A stretch of DNA of 64,000 nt from Bacteroidota bacterium (lineage in GTDB: Bacteria; Bacteroidota; Bacteroidia; Chitinophagales; Chitinophagaceae): contig JAFAEW010000053.1 of the NCBI GenBank assembly GCA_023423835.1, positions 1 to 64,000 of the forward strand, in the 5' to 3' direction. Below, piece after piece: positions 27,444 through 35,155 of the stretch. A model generated the notes under the pieces. It saw only the letters and a program-made list of their open reading frames with translations. It was not told the DNA's origin and ran no database searches. The first letter of the stretch is position 1. Every line of letters begins with the position of its first letter. The translations under genes and the position numbers were made by a program.

Positions 27444-29777
27444 ATGCAGGATTATTTGAATGGCTTGAATGAGCAGCAGCGGGAAGCGGTAACACACATC
27501 AACGGACCCCTGATGATTGTAGCGGGAGCAGGAAGCGGAAAAACAAAGGTTTTGACCACCAGGATCGCCCATTTAATGTCGCAAGGCGTAGATGCCTTCA
27601 ATATCCTTGCACTCACGTTTACCAATAAGGCCGCAAAGGAAATGAAGGAAAGGATTGAACACATCCTTGGAAACAATGAGGCCCGCAACCTTTATATTGG
27701 AACGTTTCACAGCGTTTTCGCCCGTATTCTGAGAGGCGAAGCGCACCGGCTTGGCTATCCAAACAGCTTTACGATCTATGATACCGATGATGCTAAAAAC
27801 GTAGTGAAAACGGTTGTAAAAGAATTAGGTTACGATGAAAAACTTTATAAACCAAACACGGTTTATAACAGAATTTCGGCTGCCAAGAATGCCCTTGTAG
27901 GTGCTGACGATTATAACAATGATTATTACATTAAACAGGAAGACAGCCGCAATAACCGTCCGGGTATCGGAGCAATTTATGAGGCTTACGTAAAGCGATG
28001 CTTCAGGAATGGGGCGATGGATTTTGACGACCTTTTATTAAACATGTATCATCTGCTGAAGCAATATCCGGAAGCCTTGCTGAAGTTTCAGACAAAATTC
28101 CGGTACATACTTATTGATGAGTATCAGGATACAAATCCCGCTCAGTACGAAATCATCAAACTTCTGGCCGCACAACATGAAAATATCTGTGTGGTTGGAG
28201 ATGATGCGCAAAGCATTTACAGCTTCAGGGGAGCCACTATAGAAAATATTCTTCAGTTTCAGAAAGATTATGATGATGTGAAGGTGATCAAGCTGGAGCA
28301 AAATTATCGTAGTACACAAAGTATCCTGAATGTTGCCAATGAGGTGATCAAAAACAATAAGGGACAGATTCCAAAAGCCTTGTGGACCGATAATAAGGAA
28401 GGGGAAAGGATCAAACTCGTTCGTACACATACTGACAATGATGAGGGCAAATATGTAGCCGATGCAATCCAGGAACAAAAGCTGCGTAACCATTACAACA
28501 ACCGCGATTTCGCCATCCTTTACCGCACCAATGCGCAAAGCAGGGCATTCGAAGAAAATCTTCGGAGGATGGGTATTTCATACGTGATCTACGGCGGTAT
28601 CAGCTTCTATCAACGCAAGGAGATCAAAGATTTTCTTGCATATCTGCGCGTATTGGTAAATCCGAAAGATGAAGAAGCCCTGAAAAGGATCATCAATTAT
28701 CCTGCAAGAGGAATCGGTAAAACGTCAATTGATAAATTGGTTTTACTGGCAAACGAAAACAATGTAAGTATGTGGGAAATACTTACAAAAGCTTCGCAAT
28801 TTGGATTCCGGGCGGGAACGCTTCAGATTATTGAAGATTTTGTTTTGCTGATTGAAAGCTGCCGCAGCCTGCTGTCTTCAAAAAATGCTTACGAAGTAGC
28901 TATGCACGTGGGGAAGCAAACGAATTTGATAAAGGAGCTTTTCAACGATAAAAGTCTGGAAGGAGTAGCCCGTTATGAAAACATCCAGGAACTGTTAAAC
29001 AGTATAAAACAATGGATAGAATCACCGGATAATGAAGAAGGGGAAGTAACGGATAAGAGTCTCGCTGCCTATCTTCAGCAGATCACCTTGCTGACAGACG
29101 CAGATGAAAAAGATCCGCAGGCGGACGTTGTAAAATTAATGACCGTTCATGCTGCAAAAGGACTTGAATTTCATTGCGTATTTGTGGCCGGCCTCGAAGA
29201 GCTGCTTTTTCCAAGTGGAATGAGTATTAATACCCGTGAGGAACTAGAGGAAGAAAGAAGGTTGTTTTACGTGGCTATTACAAGGGCAAAATCGAAATTA
29301 TGGCTGAGCTACGCAAATAGCCGTTACCGTTTTGGAAGCCTTGTGCAGAATGAAGCAAGCCGGTTCATTCACGAATTACCGGAGAATTTTCTCGATAAAA
29401 GTTTTGCCGGCGGTGGTGTTCGCAACCAGGCATCAGGACTGTTCAATTCCACCGCTTACGAACGGATGAACCGCGGATACGGATCTACTGCCCAGGCCGA
29501 AAAAATGTACGGGCCGCCGCCACAGAAAACAGCTCCTTCCTACCTGCCGGCCAAACAACCGGCAAAAACGGTGGAACATGTCCCTACCTCCGGATTTACA
29601 CCGAGCGATACCAGCAATTTACAGGTGGGACAAAAGGTTGAACATCAGAAATTTGGATTTGGTGAGGTGGCGAAGCTTGAAGGAAGTGCGCATAACCCCA
29701 TTGCAACAATCAGATTTGATCTGAATGGCGAAAAGAAGATAATGTTGAACTATGCCAAATTGAGGATTGTGGAATAA
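27444..29777 (+). CDS. ATP-dependent DNA helicase, UvrD/PcrA type
   Basis: 777 residues. Motifs of superfamily 1A are all present: Q motif LNEQQREAV, Walker A VAGAGSGKT near residue 27, Ia TFTNKAAKEM, II DEYQDTN, III GDDAQSIYSFRGA, IV LEQNYRS, V VKLMTVHAAKGLEF, VI EERRLFYVAITRAK. The C-terminal 130 residues are a low-complexity linker and the PcrA-type tail VGQKVEHQKFGFGEVAKLEG. It unwinds duplex DNA 3' to 5' in nucleotide excision repair and replication restart. The exact name uvrD or pcrA cannot be settled here. Confidence 0.95.
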   Translation: MQDYLNGLNEQQREAVTHINGPLMIVAGAGSGKTKVLTTRIAHLMSQGVDAFNILALTFTNKAAKEMKERIEHILGNNEARNLYIGTFHSVFARILRGEAHRLGYPNSFTIYDTDDAKNVVKTVVKELGYDEKLYKPNTVYNRISAAKNALVGADDYNNDYYIKQEDSRNNRPGIGAIYEAYVKRCFRNGAMDFDDLLLNMYHLLKQYPEALLKFQTKFRYILIDEYQDTNPAQYEIIKLLAAQHENICVVGDDAQSIYSFRGATIENILQFQKDYDDVKVIKLEQNYRSTQSILNVANEVIKNNKGQIPKALWTDNKEGERIKLVRTHTDNDEGKYVADAIQEQKLRNHYNNRDFAILYRTNAQSRAFEENLRRMGISYVIYGGISFYQRKEIKDFLAYLRVLVNPKDEEALKRIINYPARGIGKTSIDKLVLLANENNVSMWEILTKASQFGFRAGTLQIIEDFVLLIESCRSLLSSKNAYEVAMHVGKQTNLIKELFNDKSLEGVARYENIQELLNSIKQWIESPDNEEGEVTDKSLAAYLQQITLLTDADEKDPQADVVKLMTVHAAKGLEFHCVFVAGLEELLFPSGMSINTREELEEERRLFYVAITRAKSKLWLSYANSRYRFGSLVQNEASRFIHELPENFLDKSFAGGGVRNQASGLFNSTAYERMNRGYGSTAQAEKMYGPPPQKTAPSYLPAKQPAKTVEHVPTSGFTPSDTSNLQVGQKVEHQKFGFGEVAKLEGSAHNPIATIRFDLNGEKKIMLNYAKLRIVE

Positions 29778-29780
29778 CGT

Positions 29781-30665
29781 TTATACTTTTTCCAGTTCTT
29801 CATTTGCGGCCTGAAAAATCTTTTTGGTCTTCCATTCATACCATTTTACGGGAGCGGTCTTTTTCATAATCGTGTCGATGCTTCTCATTCCTAAAAGATT
29901 CCACACGCCCTGCATTTTGCCGGTAAAGCTGCTGTTAAGTGCCCTCAGACTCATTGCAAATCCACTGTCAAGATATTCCATATGGTGCCAGTATCCGCAA
30001 GGCATGAAGAGGGTATCGCCATGCTCTAAGGTTACATCGTATCCTGTTGCATTTTTTACGGCCGGAAATTTATGGATGTCGAGTTTACTTTTTTCTTCAT
30101 CATAATAATTACTGAAATCTGCAATGCTCAATACTTCAAATGGCTTGCGGTAAAGTTTGTGTTGTTCGGTATATGGAAACAGTAATACTCGTTTTCGTCC
30201 TATAAACTGCGTATGAAGAATGTGGCTCATATCAATGTCGAAATGCATGTGCGTAATAGAGCCTTTGCCACCCACAAACAGCATGGGAACGCGTTTTACA
30301 AATCCTTTCATGAGATGATCCGGCCAGGTGAAATCTTCAGTCAGCTGCGGAGCATGGTTGAAGATGTTGAAAAGGAAGATGCGCCAGGCAGCAGGGCCTT
30401 TACTGATCATATCAACATATTCTCCGAAGGTAGTATAATCATCGGCTTTGTTTACGGGTGTATAGGCATCGCTCTTCACATTATTGTATATCCCGACTTT
30501 TTTATCACCAACGATTTCCTTAAAATAATCCCAGTTCCATTTGTTGTAGGCGGGCCATTGTTTTGACAGATCCTTAATAACGACGGGAATTTTCGGATCG
30601 AAATATTTCACCTTAAATTCCTCTCCGCGGATATCAGAAACCACGTCAATATTTTTCAGGTTCAT
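29781..30665 (-). CDS. Cupin_8 / JmjC-like oxygenase
   Basis: 294 residues with the cupin_8 pattern: PVVIKDLSKQWPAYNKW near the N-terminus, Fe(II) ligands in THMHFDIDMSHI (HxD) and the distal His in LFMPCGYWHHMEYL, with the 2-oxoglutarate-binding region between them. Members are 2-oxoglutarate-dependent hydroxylases of proteins or small molecules; no target can be read here. The stop codon is three bases from the convergent uvrD-like stop. A TAACTTTG promoter element lies upstream. Confidence 0.85.
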   Translation of the reverse strand: MNLKNIDVVSDIRGEEFKVKYFDPKIPVVIKDLSKQWPAYNKWNWDYFKEIVGDKKVGIYNNVKSDAYTPVNKADDYTTFGEYVDMISKGPAAWRIFLFNIFNHAPQLTEDFTWPDHLMKGFVKRVPMLFVGGKGSITHMHFDIDMSHILHTQFIGRKRVLLFPYTEQHKLYRKPFEVLSIADFSNYYDEEKSKLDIHKFPAVKNATGYDVTLEHGDTLFMPCGYWHHMEYLDSGFAMSLRALNSSFTGKMQGVWNLLGMRSIDTIMKKTAPVKWYEWKTKKIFQAANEELEKV

Positions 30666-30681
30666 CAGGAAAAATTTGAAA

Positions 30682-30689
30682 CAAAGTTA
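30682..30689 (-). promoter_or_regulatory. -7 element of the cupin_8 gene
   Basis: Minus-strand TAACTTTG, a perfect TAnnTTTG match, 16 bases before the ATG. Confidence 0.5.
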
Positions 30690-30746
30690 GTTGAATCGAT
30701 TTTTTTGCGCCTATAAATTTCGTTTAAAAATTCGCGATCTAAACTA

Positions 30747-30777
30747 TTGGTTTTTAGACCGTAATGAAGTAAATTTA
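30747..30777 (+). promoter_or_regulatory. Promoter of the yciO-like gene
   Basis: TTG (30747-30749), a 20-base spacer, then TAAATTTA (30770-30777), fitting the Bacteroidota -33/-7 layout. The box ends four bases before the ATG at 30782, so the message is predicted to be leaderless. Confidence 0.5.
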
Positions 30778-30781
30778 TCCC

Positions 30782-31408
30782 ATGCTATTAAACATTCATC
30801 CAGACAATCCCAATCCGCGAAATGTAAGCAAAGTAGTGGAATGCCTTAAAAATGGTGGTGTTGTTGTTTATCCTACGGATACCATCTATGCATTAGGCTG
30901 CGATATTTACCAGCAAAAATCTGTAGAGCGGATTTGCAGGATCAAAAATATTGATCCAAAAAAGGCAAATCTTTCATTTGTTTGTTATGATCTCAGTGAT
31001 CTGAGTAAATACACCAAGAGTATCTCTACGCCTTTGTACAGGATTTTGAAAAGCCATTTACCGGGGCCATACACTTTCATTTTGCCGGCAAGCAAGGAAG
31101 TGCCGAAGATCCTTCAAACAAAAAAAAGTACGGTTGGAATAAGGGTTCCCGATAATCGTATTGCATGTGCCATTATAAAAGAAATGGGAAGTCCGTTACT
31201 CAGTACTACGCTTCCCGGTGAAATGGTTGAAGAGTACACGGATCCGGAAAGGATATACGAAAACTTCAAAAACCTGGTGGATATTGTGATAGACGGCGGG
31301 CCCGGTGGAATGGTTGCAAGTACCGTCATCGATTGCACTACTTCTGACTATCAGGTAATAAGAATGGGAGCAGGAAAATGGGAGGAAGATGAAGTTGAAC
31401 AGCTTTAG
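30782..31408 (+). CDS. YciO-like protein of the Sua5/YrdC superfamily
   Basis: 208 residues. The YrdC fold is clear: GGVVVYPTDTIYALGCDI at residues 25-42, ERICRIKN, SHLPGPYTFIL, VGIRVPDNRIA and LLSTTLPG. The version of the motifs, NLSFVCYDLSDLSKY and the ending VVREG/RMGAGKW, matches E. coli YciO more closely than TsaC or Sua5. TsaC makes threonylcarbamoyl-adenylate for tRNA t6A; whether YciO does so is less certain, so tsaC is not assigned. The stop codon overlaps the stop of the convergent Fur gene (sequence TTTAG). Confidence 0.85.
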   Translation: MLLNIHPDNPNPRNVSKVVECLKNGGVVVYPTDTIYALGCDIYQQKSVERICRIKNIDPKKANLSFVCYDLSDLSKYTKSISTPLYRILKSHLPGPYTFILPASKEVPKILQTKKSTVGIRVPDNRIACAIIKEMGSPLLSTTLPGEMVEEYTDPERIYENFKNLVDIVIDGGPGGMVASTVIDCTTSDYQVIRMGAGKWEEDEVEQL

Positions 31409-31842
31409 TTCAGCGTACATTTCCGGCACTTACCGCTAACGATAATATCTGTTTGTTTCGCTTCAAATCCTGATGGCAATTCAAATGCCGGCACTTCCGC
31501 ATTTTGAAGGCAATAAGTGGTCTGACACTCATCGCAGATGAAATGAATATGGTTGTCGTGATGATGTCCCTGAGATGAACATTGTTCAGGGCAAAGCGCA
31601 TACAATACGGAGTTATCGGTGGTTGGAATAGTATGAATAATTCCCTTGTCAACAAAGGTTTGAAGGGTTCTGTAGATAGTCACCCGGTCAAACTGCCCGG
31701 CAATCTCTTTTTCAATATCGCCATGGTTCAGTGCGCCGTTATGATTTTTAAAAATGTCGAGTATTCTGCAGCGGTTTTCCGTAATACTCAAATTATTCTT
31801 TCTTAAAAGCTCCGTAATTTCTTTTTCCATAACATCGATCAT
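31405..31842 (-). CDS. Fur-family metalloregulator
   Basis: 145 residues. N-terminal winged helix with DRVTIYRTLQTFVDKGII, then a dimerisation domain with a His-rich metal site GHHHDNHIHF and two structural CxxC pairs (CDEC and CRKC). The family senses Fe2+, Zn2+, Mn2+ or peroxide; the metal cannot be decided. The ATG at 31842 shares its A with the TAA of the SCO1 gene (TAATG), so the two proteins are made by coupled translation. A perfect palindrome in the divergent merC promoter is the natural target. Confidence 0.92.
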   Translation of the reverse strand: MIDVMEKEITELLRKNNLSITENRCRILDIFKNHNGALNHGDIEKEIAGQFDRVTIYRTLQTFVDKGIIHTIPTTDNSVLYALCPEQCSSQGHHHDNHIHFICDECQTTYCLQNAEVPAFELPSGFEAKQTDIIVSGKCRKCTLN

Positions 31843-32492
31843 TAATTGGTAGCCATATCAATTGAAAAGCGGCTTTTTCCCGGTTTTTCCTGCAGCAGGG
31901 TTTTGATATCCTTTTTTAATTTATCGAGGTCTTTTTCCTTCAGTCCATCGTAGATGCTTCCTCTTATATCGCCGTTTTTGTCCACGAGTGCAATAAACTG
32001 CGTATGGAGAAATTCATCGTCGATGTTTTTCAGACTGTTTTGCGGATCATCCAGCAAGTAACTCAGCCGAGCCTGGTTGTAAAGGCTGTCTTTCCGACCG
32101 GTTAAAAAGATCCATTTGTGTTCATTCACCTTCAGGGAATCGGCATATCTCTTTAGCTGCGCCACATCATCTCTTTCCGGATCACTCGTATGGGAAACGA
32201 TCAAAAATTCCGGGTAGTCTTTAAACTCAGTATAGATCTCATTTACATGATGATTCATTTTGGGACAAATTCCCTTACAGGTAGTGAAGAAAAAGTTTAC
32301 CAGACAAACTTTTCCCGCCATATCGCGATCCGTGAATTTTTCGCCGTTTTCCGTTGTAAAACTAAACGGCCGCACATAACTGATGGATGGAGAACGGGCT
32401 TCCAGCCGGTCAGTTCCCCAGAAAGAAGCGATAAAAAAACCAATTACAACAATGACGAAAAAAAGGATGTAACCCAAATATTTCCTGCTCAT
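31842..32492 (-). CDS. SCO1/SenC-family copper protein
   Basis: 216 residues, anchored by one N-terminal helix (GYILFFVIVVIGFFIASFWG), thioredoxin fold outside. The copper-binding CxxxC is C72-C76 in FTTCKGICPKMN and the third ligand is H163 in EFLHTQF; the family's PxRD-type SDPERDD stretch is also present. SCO1 proteins deliver copper to the CuA site of cytochrome oxidase or act as thiol reductases. No oxidase gene is nearby; instead it is coupled to a Fur-type regulator, which suggests metal-controlled expression. Confidence 0.92.
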   Translation of the reverse strand: MSRKYLGYILFFVIVVIGFFIASFWGTDRLEARSPSISYVRPFSFTTENGEKFTDRDMAGKVCLVNFFFTTCKGICPKMNHHVNEIYTEFKDYPEFLIVSHTSDPERDDVAQLKRYADSLKVNEHKWIFLTGRKDSLYNQARLSYLLDDPQNSLKNIDDEFLHTQFIALVDKNGDIRGSIYDGLKEKDLDKLKKDIKTLLQEKPGKSRFSIDMATN

Positions 32493-32496
32493 GCTG

Positions 32497-32504
32497 CAAA
32501 GTTA
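32497..32504 (-). promoter_or_regulatory. -7 element ending 4 nt before the SCO1 ATG
   Basis: Minus-strand TAACTTTG (perfect match), then CAGC, then ATG at 32492. Predicted leaderless start for the SCO1-fur message. Confidence 0.55.
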
Positions 32505-32548
32505 GGTTTCTAATCAATTGTGAAATTTATCAATTCGCTAAACTTTAT

Positions 32549-32567
32549 TTTGCAACACCGTTGCAAA
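32549..32567. promoter_or_regulatory. Palindromic operator candidate for the Fur-family regulator
   Basis: TTTGCAAC-ACC-GTTGCAAA, a perfect 8-3-8 inverted repeat. It covers the -33 TTG of the merC promoter and ends four bases before its -7 box, and it lies in the shared 94-base region between the SCO1-fur and merC genes. Binding there would block merC transcription. Assignment to the Fur-family protein is inference from position and symmetry. Confidence 0.6.
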
Positions 32568-32579
32568 GAATTAAATTTG
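32550..32579 (+). promoter_or_regulatory. Promoter of the MerC-domain gene
   Basis: TTG (32550-32552), 19-base spacer, TAAATTTG (32572-32579): the best full match to the Bacteroidota consensus in the window. The ATG follows seven bases after the box. Confidence 0.65.
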
Positions 32580-32586
32580 CCTCGGA

Positions 32587-32970
32587 ATGGAAAAAGTCAA
32601 TTCAAAGATCAACTGGGATGCGCTCGGCATTTTTACATCGATCGCTTGTGCGATTCATTGCGCCATTTTACCGGTTGTACTCAGTTCACTTCCACTTTTC
32701 GGGATCAACATCATTGATAATACCTTGTTTGAAGTCGTAATGATCCTCCTTGCCTTTATTGTTGGAATTTATTCGCTGATGCACGGCTTTAAACACCATG
32801 CCGTTTATCTTCCGTTTTATCTTTTTTCAGGAGGAATGATTTTTCTGATTTTGAAACAAATCTGGCACCATAATCAATTATGGTTTCTCGTTCCCGCCGT
32901 TTCGCTGATTCTCGCCGCCCACTTCCTGAATTACAAATTGAGCAGAAGAACGAAGAGTTGCCAGTCTTAA
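32587..32970 (+). CDS. MerC-domain membrane protein
   Basis: 127 residues with four hydrophobic helices. The first helix holds the MerC-type metal-thiol pair C21 and C25 in TSIACAIHCAILP, and His-rich loops follow (HGFKHHAVY, IWHHNQLW). MerC was described as a mercuric ion importer, but in Bacteroidota such proteins appear without mer genes and next to Fur-type regulators, so handling of zinc or another metal is more likely; this is inference. It is divergent from SCO1-fur with an embedded palindrome in its promoter. Confidence 0.85.
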   Translation: MEKVNSKINWDALGIFTSIACAIHCAILPVVLSSLPLFGINIIDNTLFEVVMILLAFIVGIYSLMHGFKHHAVYLPFYLFSGGMIFLILKQIWHHNQLWFLVPAVSLILAAHFLNYKLSRRTKSCQS

Positions 32971-32981
32971 AACGGCAACCA

Positions 32982-33009
32982 AAAAAACGAAGAATACTCC
33001 TCGTTTTTT
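32982..33009. terminator. Bidirectional terminator between merC and the acidic protein gene
   Basis: AAAAAACGA / TCGTTTTTT, nine pairs with a ten-base loop, flanked by A and T runs so it works on both strands. It lies between two convergent genes. Confidence 0.75.
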
Positions 33010-33042
33010 CCGGTACTGTCTAAGCTGAATTTACGTTGACCC

Positions 33043-33501
33043 TTAATAATCATCCTCCTCTTCGTCTTCCTCGTCCTCTTGAATGAAAATGATTTCATCT
33101 TCTCCGGTATCCCCTTCTTCACCTATATTTTCATCTCCTTCGAAATCGTCTTCTTCGTCACCTTCAAAATCATCCTCATCGTCATACACAATGGTCAGGT
33201 CATCATCGCCATCATCGTCATCTTCCTCGTCATCATCATCTTCCTCCTCGTCCTCATCTTCCTCGTCCTCATCTTCCTCGTCCTCATCCTCGTCGGATTC
33301 AAACTCAATAATGAGGTCATCTTCCTCCTCTTCCTCCGTGTCGTCGTCATCCTCATAATCCTCTTCGTCGGTTAGATCATCTTCATCCTCCGCACCACTT
33401 TCTCCGTCACCAATCGCACTTCCGGTAATGTAGTGATCGAAAAGAGATTCTGTCATTTCATTTTCTTCAATATAGCTGCTATTGTTTGATTGAAATTTCA
33501 T
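33043..33501 (-). CDS. Hyperacidic Asp/Glu-rich protein of unknown function
   Basis: 152 residues of which I count 91 Asp or Glu (about 60%); there is one Lys (residue 2), one His and no Arg. There is no signal peptide. A normal-looking N-terminus (about residues 1-35, MKFQSNNSSYIEENEMTESL) precedes long acidic runs broken by short hydrophobic islands (DLIIEFES, DLTIVYDD, DEIIFIQ) that repeat with similar spacing, plus a doubled DDFEGDE. It could be a DNA mimic, cation buffer or chaperone-like tail, but nothing proves any of these. The frame is open with a proper ATG and stop, a terminator follows, and the complementary Ser-rich frame is only its shadow. Confidence 0.7.
   Translation of the reverse strand: MKFQSNNSSYIEENEMTESLFDHYITGSAIGDGESGAEDEDDLTDEEDYEDDDDTEEEEEDDLIIEFESDEDEDEEDEDEEDEDEEEDDDDEEDDDDGDDDLTIVYDDEDDFEGDEEDDFEGDENIGEEGDTGEDEIIFIQEDEEDEEEDDY
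33247..33291 (-). repeat. Three tandem 15-base repeats inside the acidic gene
   Basis: CTCGTCCTCATCTTC at 33247 and 33262, and CTCGTCCTCATCCTC at 33277, on the plus strand; each encodes five acidic residues on the minus strand. The region is almost all pyrimidine on one strand and prone to slippage. Confidence 0.85.
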
Positions 33502-33807
33502 ATAAATTAATTTAAATAATTAGGACAATTCACATGCCATTTAAACTGTGGAAGCGTCTGAATTGGCGCGATTAAATTACAGAGAATTTTTATTGCAACA
33601 GCCGCATTTGATGCCGAAAGTTTTCCCCATGCTTTCCCGAAACGGGATAGAAGAACGGAGGTTAGAAAACCTCCGTGATTTGTCAAATAAAAAACCCCCT
33701 TGAAAGTATCACTAATGTAGCCTTAATGATGCCTCAAATATGAATAAAAAGACGGAGGAGAAAAATGTGATTTTTCACGTATTTTCAGCGGTTTTCACCT
33801 ATTCCGG
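33502..33807. other. 306-base gap with two hairpins and no gene
   Basis: Between the PLP-enzyme gene (ends 33808) and the acidic protein gene (starts 33501), both on the minus strand. It contains a five-base stem TCCCG/CGGGA (33635-33647), a perfect nine-base hairpin (33655-33676), and on the minus strand a GGGGGTTTTTT run near 33693. No open frame or tRNA fold is seen. It may hold the end of one transcript and a structured leader of the next. Confidence 0.5.
33655..33676. repeat. Perfect hairpin in the acidic-gene upstream gap
   Basis: ACGGAGGTT - AGAA - AACCTCCGT: nine pairs, four-base loop. There is no T-run on either side, so it is not a classic terminator. It lies 154 bases upstream of the acidic-protein start. 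Confidence 0.55.
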
Positions 33808-34989
33808 TTACGGATACTCCGCAGCCTTTTCGAAGGCCTGTGTCATATCGTCGATGATGTATTGCGGATCTTCCAATCCCAGATAAAATCTTACTACCCG
33901 GTGTTGCTCATTTTTGGGATCAAACTGTTCATTTGTGAGGTTAGCACAATTCGGCAGGATGAGCGATTCATATCCGCCCCAACTCACCGCCATCAAAACG
34001 TGCCGCAGGGAATTACAGAAAGATTCAATCCGGTCCAGTGATTCCGCTTTCATTACAAAACTGAACAATCCTCCTGCGCCTTTCATCTGTTTTTTGGCGA
34101 GCTCGGACTGGGGAAAGTCTTCATCAAATGGATAGATTACTTTCTCAACCATCGGATGTTGTTTTAGAAAAGCAATCAAAACCGGCGTTGTCTGCATGAG
34201 TTTTTCCAGTCTCACCGGCAGTGTCCTTAAACCTCTTATCAGGAGCCAGGCATTAAAGGGCGATATTCCGCTTCCTATATTCAAATACTCGTGGCGGAAG
34301 ATATTTTCCATCATTACCCTCTTTCCGCATAGAACGCCGGCTACGGTATCGCTGTGTCCGCCAATATATTTCGTGGCGGATTGCAATACCAGGTCAATTC
34401 CGAAGTCGATGGGCTTTTGAAGAAGTGGCGAGCAGTAGCTGTTGTCGCAGATGGTGAGAATTCCATGCTTTTTTGCAAGTTCCGCAACTTGAGCGAGCGG
34501 TTGTATATTATAATTCCAGCTGTTTGGACTTTCAAGATAAATGATCCGGGTATTGGGGCGAACAGCCGCTTCAAACTCTTCAATTTTCTTCCCTTCCACA
34601 AATGTCGTTTCTACATTGAAGCGAGTTAAAAAATCAGTGAATGTTTTTCTCGCCCAGGTATAGGGATCTTTTATGCTGATGATGTGATCGCCGCTTTTTG
34701 TGTTTGCCAGCACACTTGCAAAAATTGCAGAGGCACCACTGTTGAAAACCAGGGCGTCTTCCGCATTGTCTAAAGCCGCCAGTTTTTTCCGAAGAATCTC
34801 CACCGTTGGGTTCAATCCCCTCGTGTACAACCAGGTATAATATTCGTCGGAAAAAGTTTTTCTCAACTCGTCAACTGTCTTAAACGCAAAATTGCTTGTT
34901 TGAATAATTGGCGGTGCGATGGCTCTGAAGTAGTTCTCACGATCCTCGGCAAGTTCTGTTATGATATAAGAAAGATCCATTTCGGGCAT
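33808..34989 (-). CDS. Cys/Met-metabolism PLP-dependent enzyme (cystathionine gamma-synthase/lyase family)
   Basis: 393 residues from the ATG at 34989 (MPEMDLSYIITEL); the open frame extends 27 codons upstream but passes through a TATCTTTA promoter box, so the shorter start is chosen. PLP-fold motifs: YTRGLNPTVEILRKKLAAL, FNSGASAIFA, the Lys that binds PLP in QSATKYIGGHSDTVAGV, and SWGGYESLILP near the C-terminus. The family forms or breaks C-S bonds in the transsulfuration and methionine pathways; gamma-synthase, gamma-lyase and beta-lyase members cannot be told apart here. Confidence 0.9.
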   Translation of the reverse strand: MPEMDLSYIITELAEDRENYFRAIAPPIIQTSNFAFKTVDELRKTFSDEYYTWLYTRGLNPTVEILRKKLAALDNAEDALVFNSGASAIFASVLANTKSGDHIISIKDPYTWARKTFTDFLTRFNVETTFVEGKKIEEFEAAVRPNTRIIYLESPNSWNYNIQPLAQVAELAKKHGILTICDNSYCSPLLQKPIDFGIDLVLQSATKYIGGHSDTVAGVLCGKRVMMENIFRHEYLNIGSGISPFNAWLLIRGLRTLPVRLEKLMQTTPVLIAFLKQHPMVEKVIYPFDEDFPQSELAKKQMKGAGGLFSFVMKAESLDRIESFCNSLRHVLMAVSWGGYESLILPNCANLTNEQFDPKNEQHRVVRFYLGLEDPQYIIDDMTQAFEKAAEYP

Positions 34990-35006
34990 GCTAATATTTT
35001 TTTTGG

Positions 35007-35014
35007 TAAAGATA
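35007..35014 (-). promoter_or_regulatory. -7 element of the Cys/Met PLP-enzyme gene
   Basis: Minus-strand TATCTTTA, 17 bases before the ATG at 34989; supports that start. Confidence 0.4.
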
Positions 35015-35143
35015 CTTCCGTATCCATTTTTGCTGATCTGTTTTTGTATTCCTAAATTCTTCCCATTCATTCACAATAATCATACATTTATCCGTTTTTG
35101 CACGTTGTTTGTAAAACATTCATCTTTCTAAAAAAATGATTAC

Positions 35144-35151
35144 TATTTTTA
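35144..35151 (+). promoter_or_regulatory. -7 element ending 4 nt before the merR-type ATG
   Basis: TATTTTTA then CAAC then ATG at 35156; predicted leaderless message. Confidence 0.4.
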
Positions 35152-35155
35152 CAAC

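Noticed and set aside
33247..33291. Direct repeats as a CRISPR array
   Set aside because: Units are adjacent without spacers and encode acidic residues; no cas gene is present.
33083..33358. Ser-rich plus-strand frame opposite the acidic gene
   Set aside because: Poly-Ser arises from the complement of Asp/Glu codons; the minus strand has the better start, stop and terminator.
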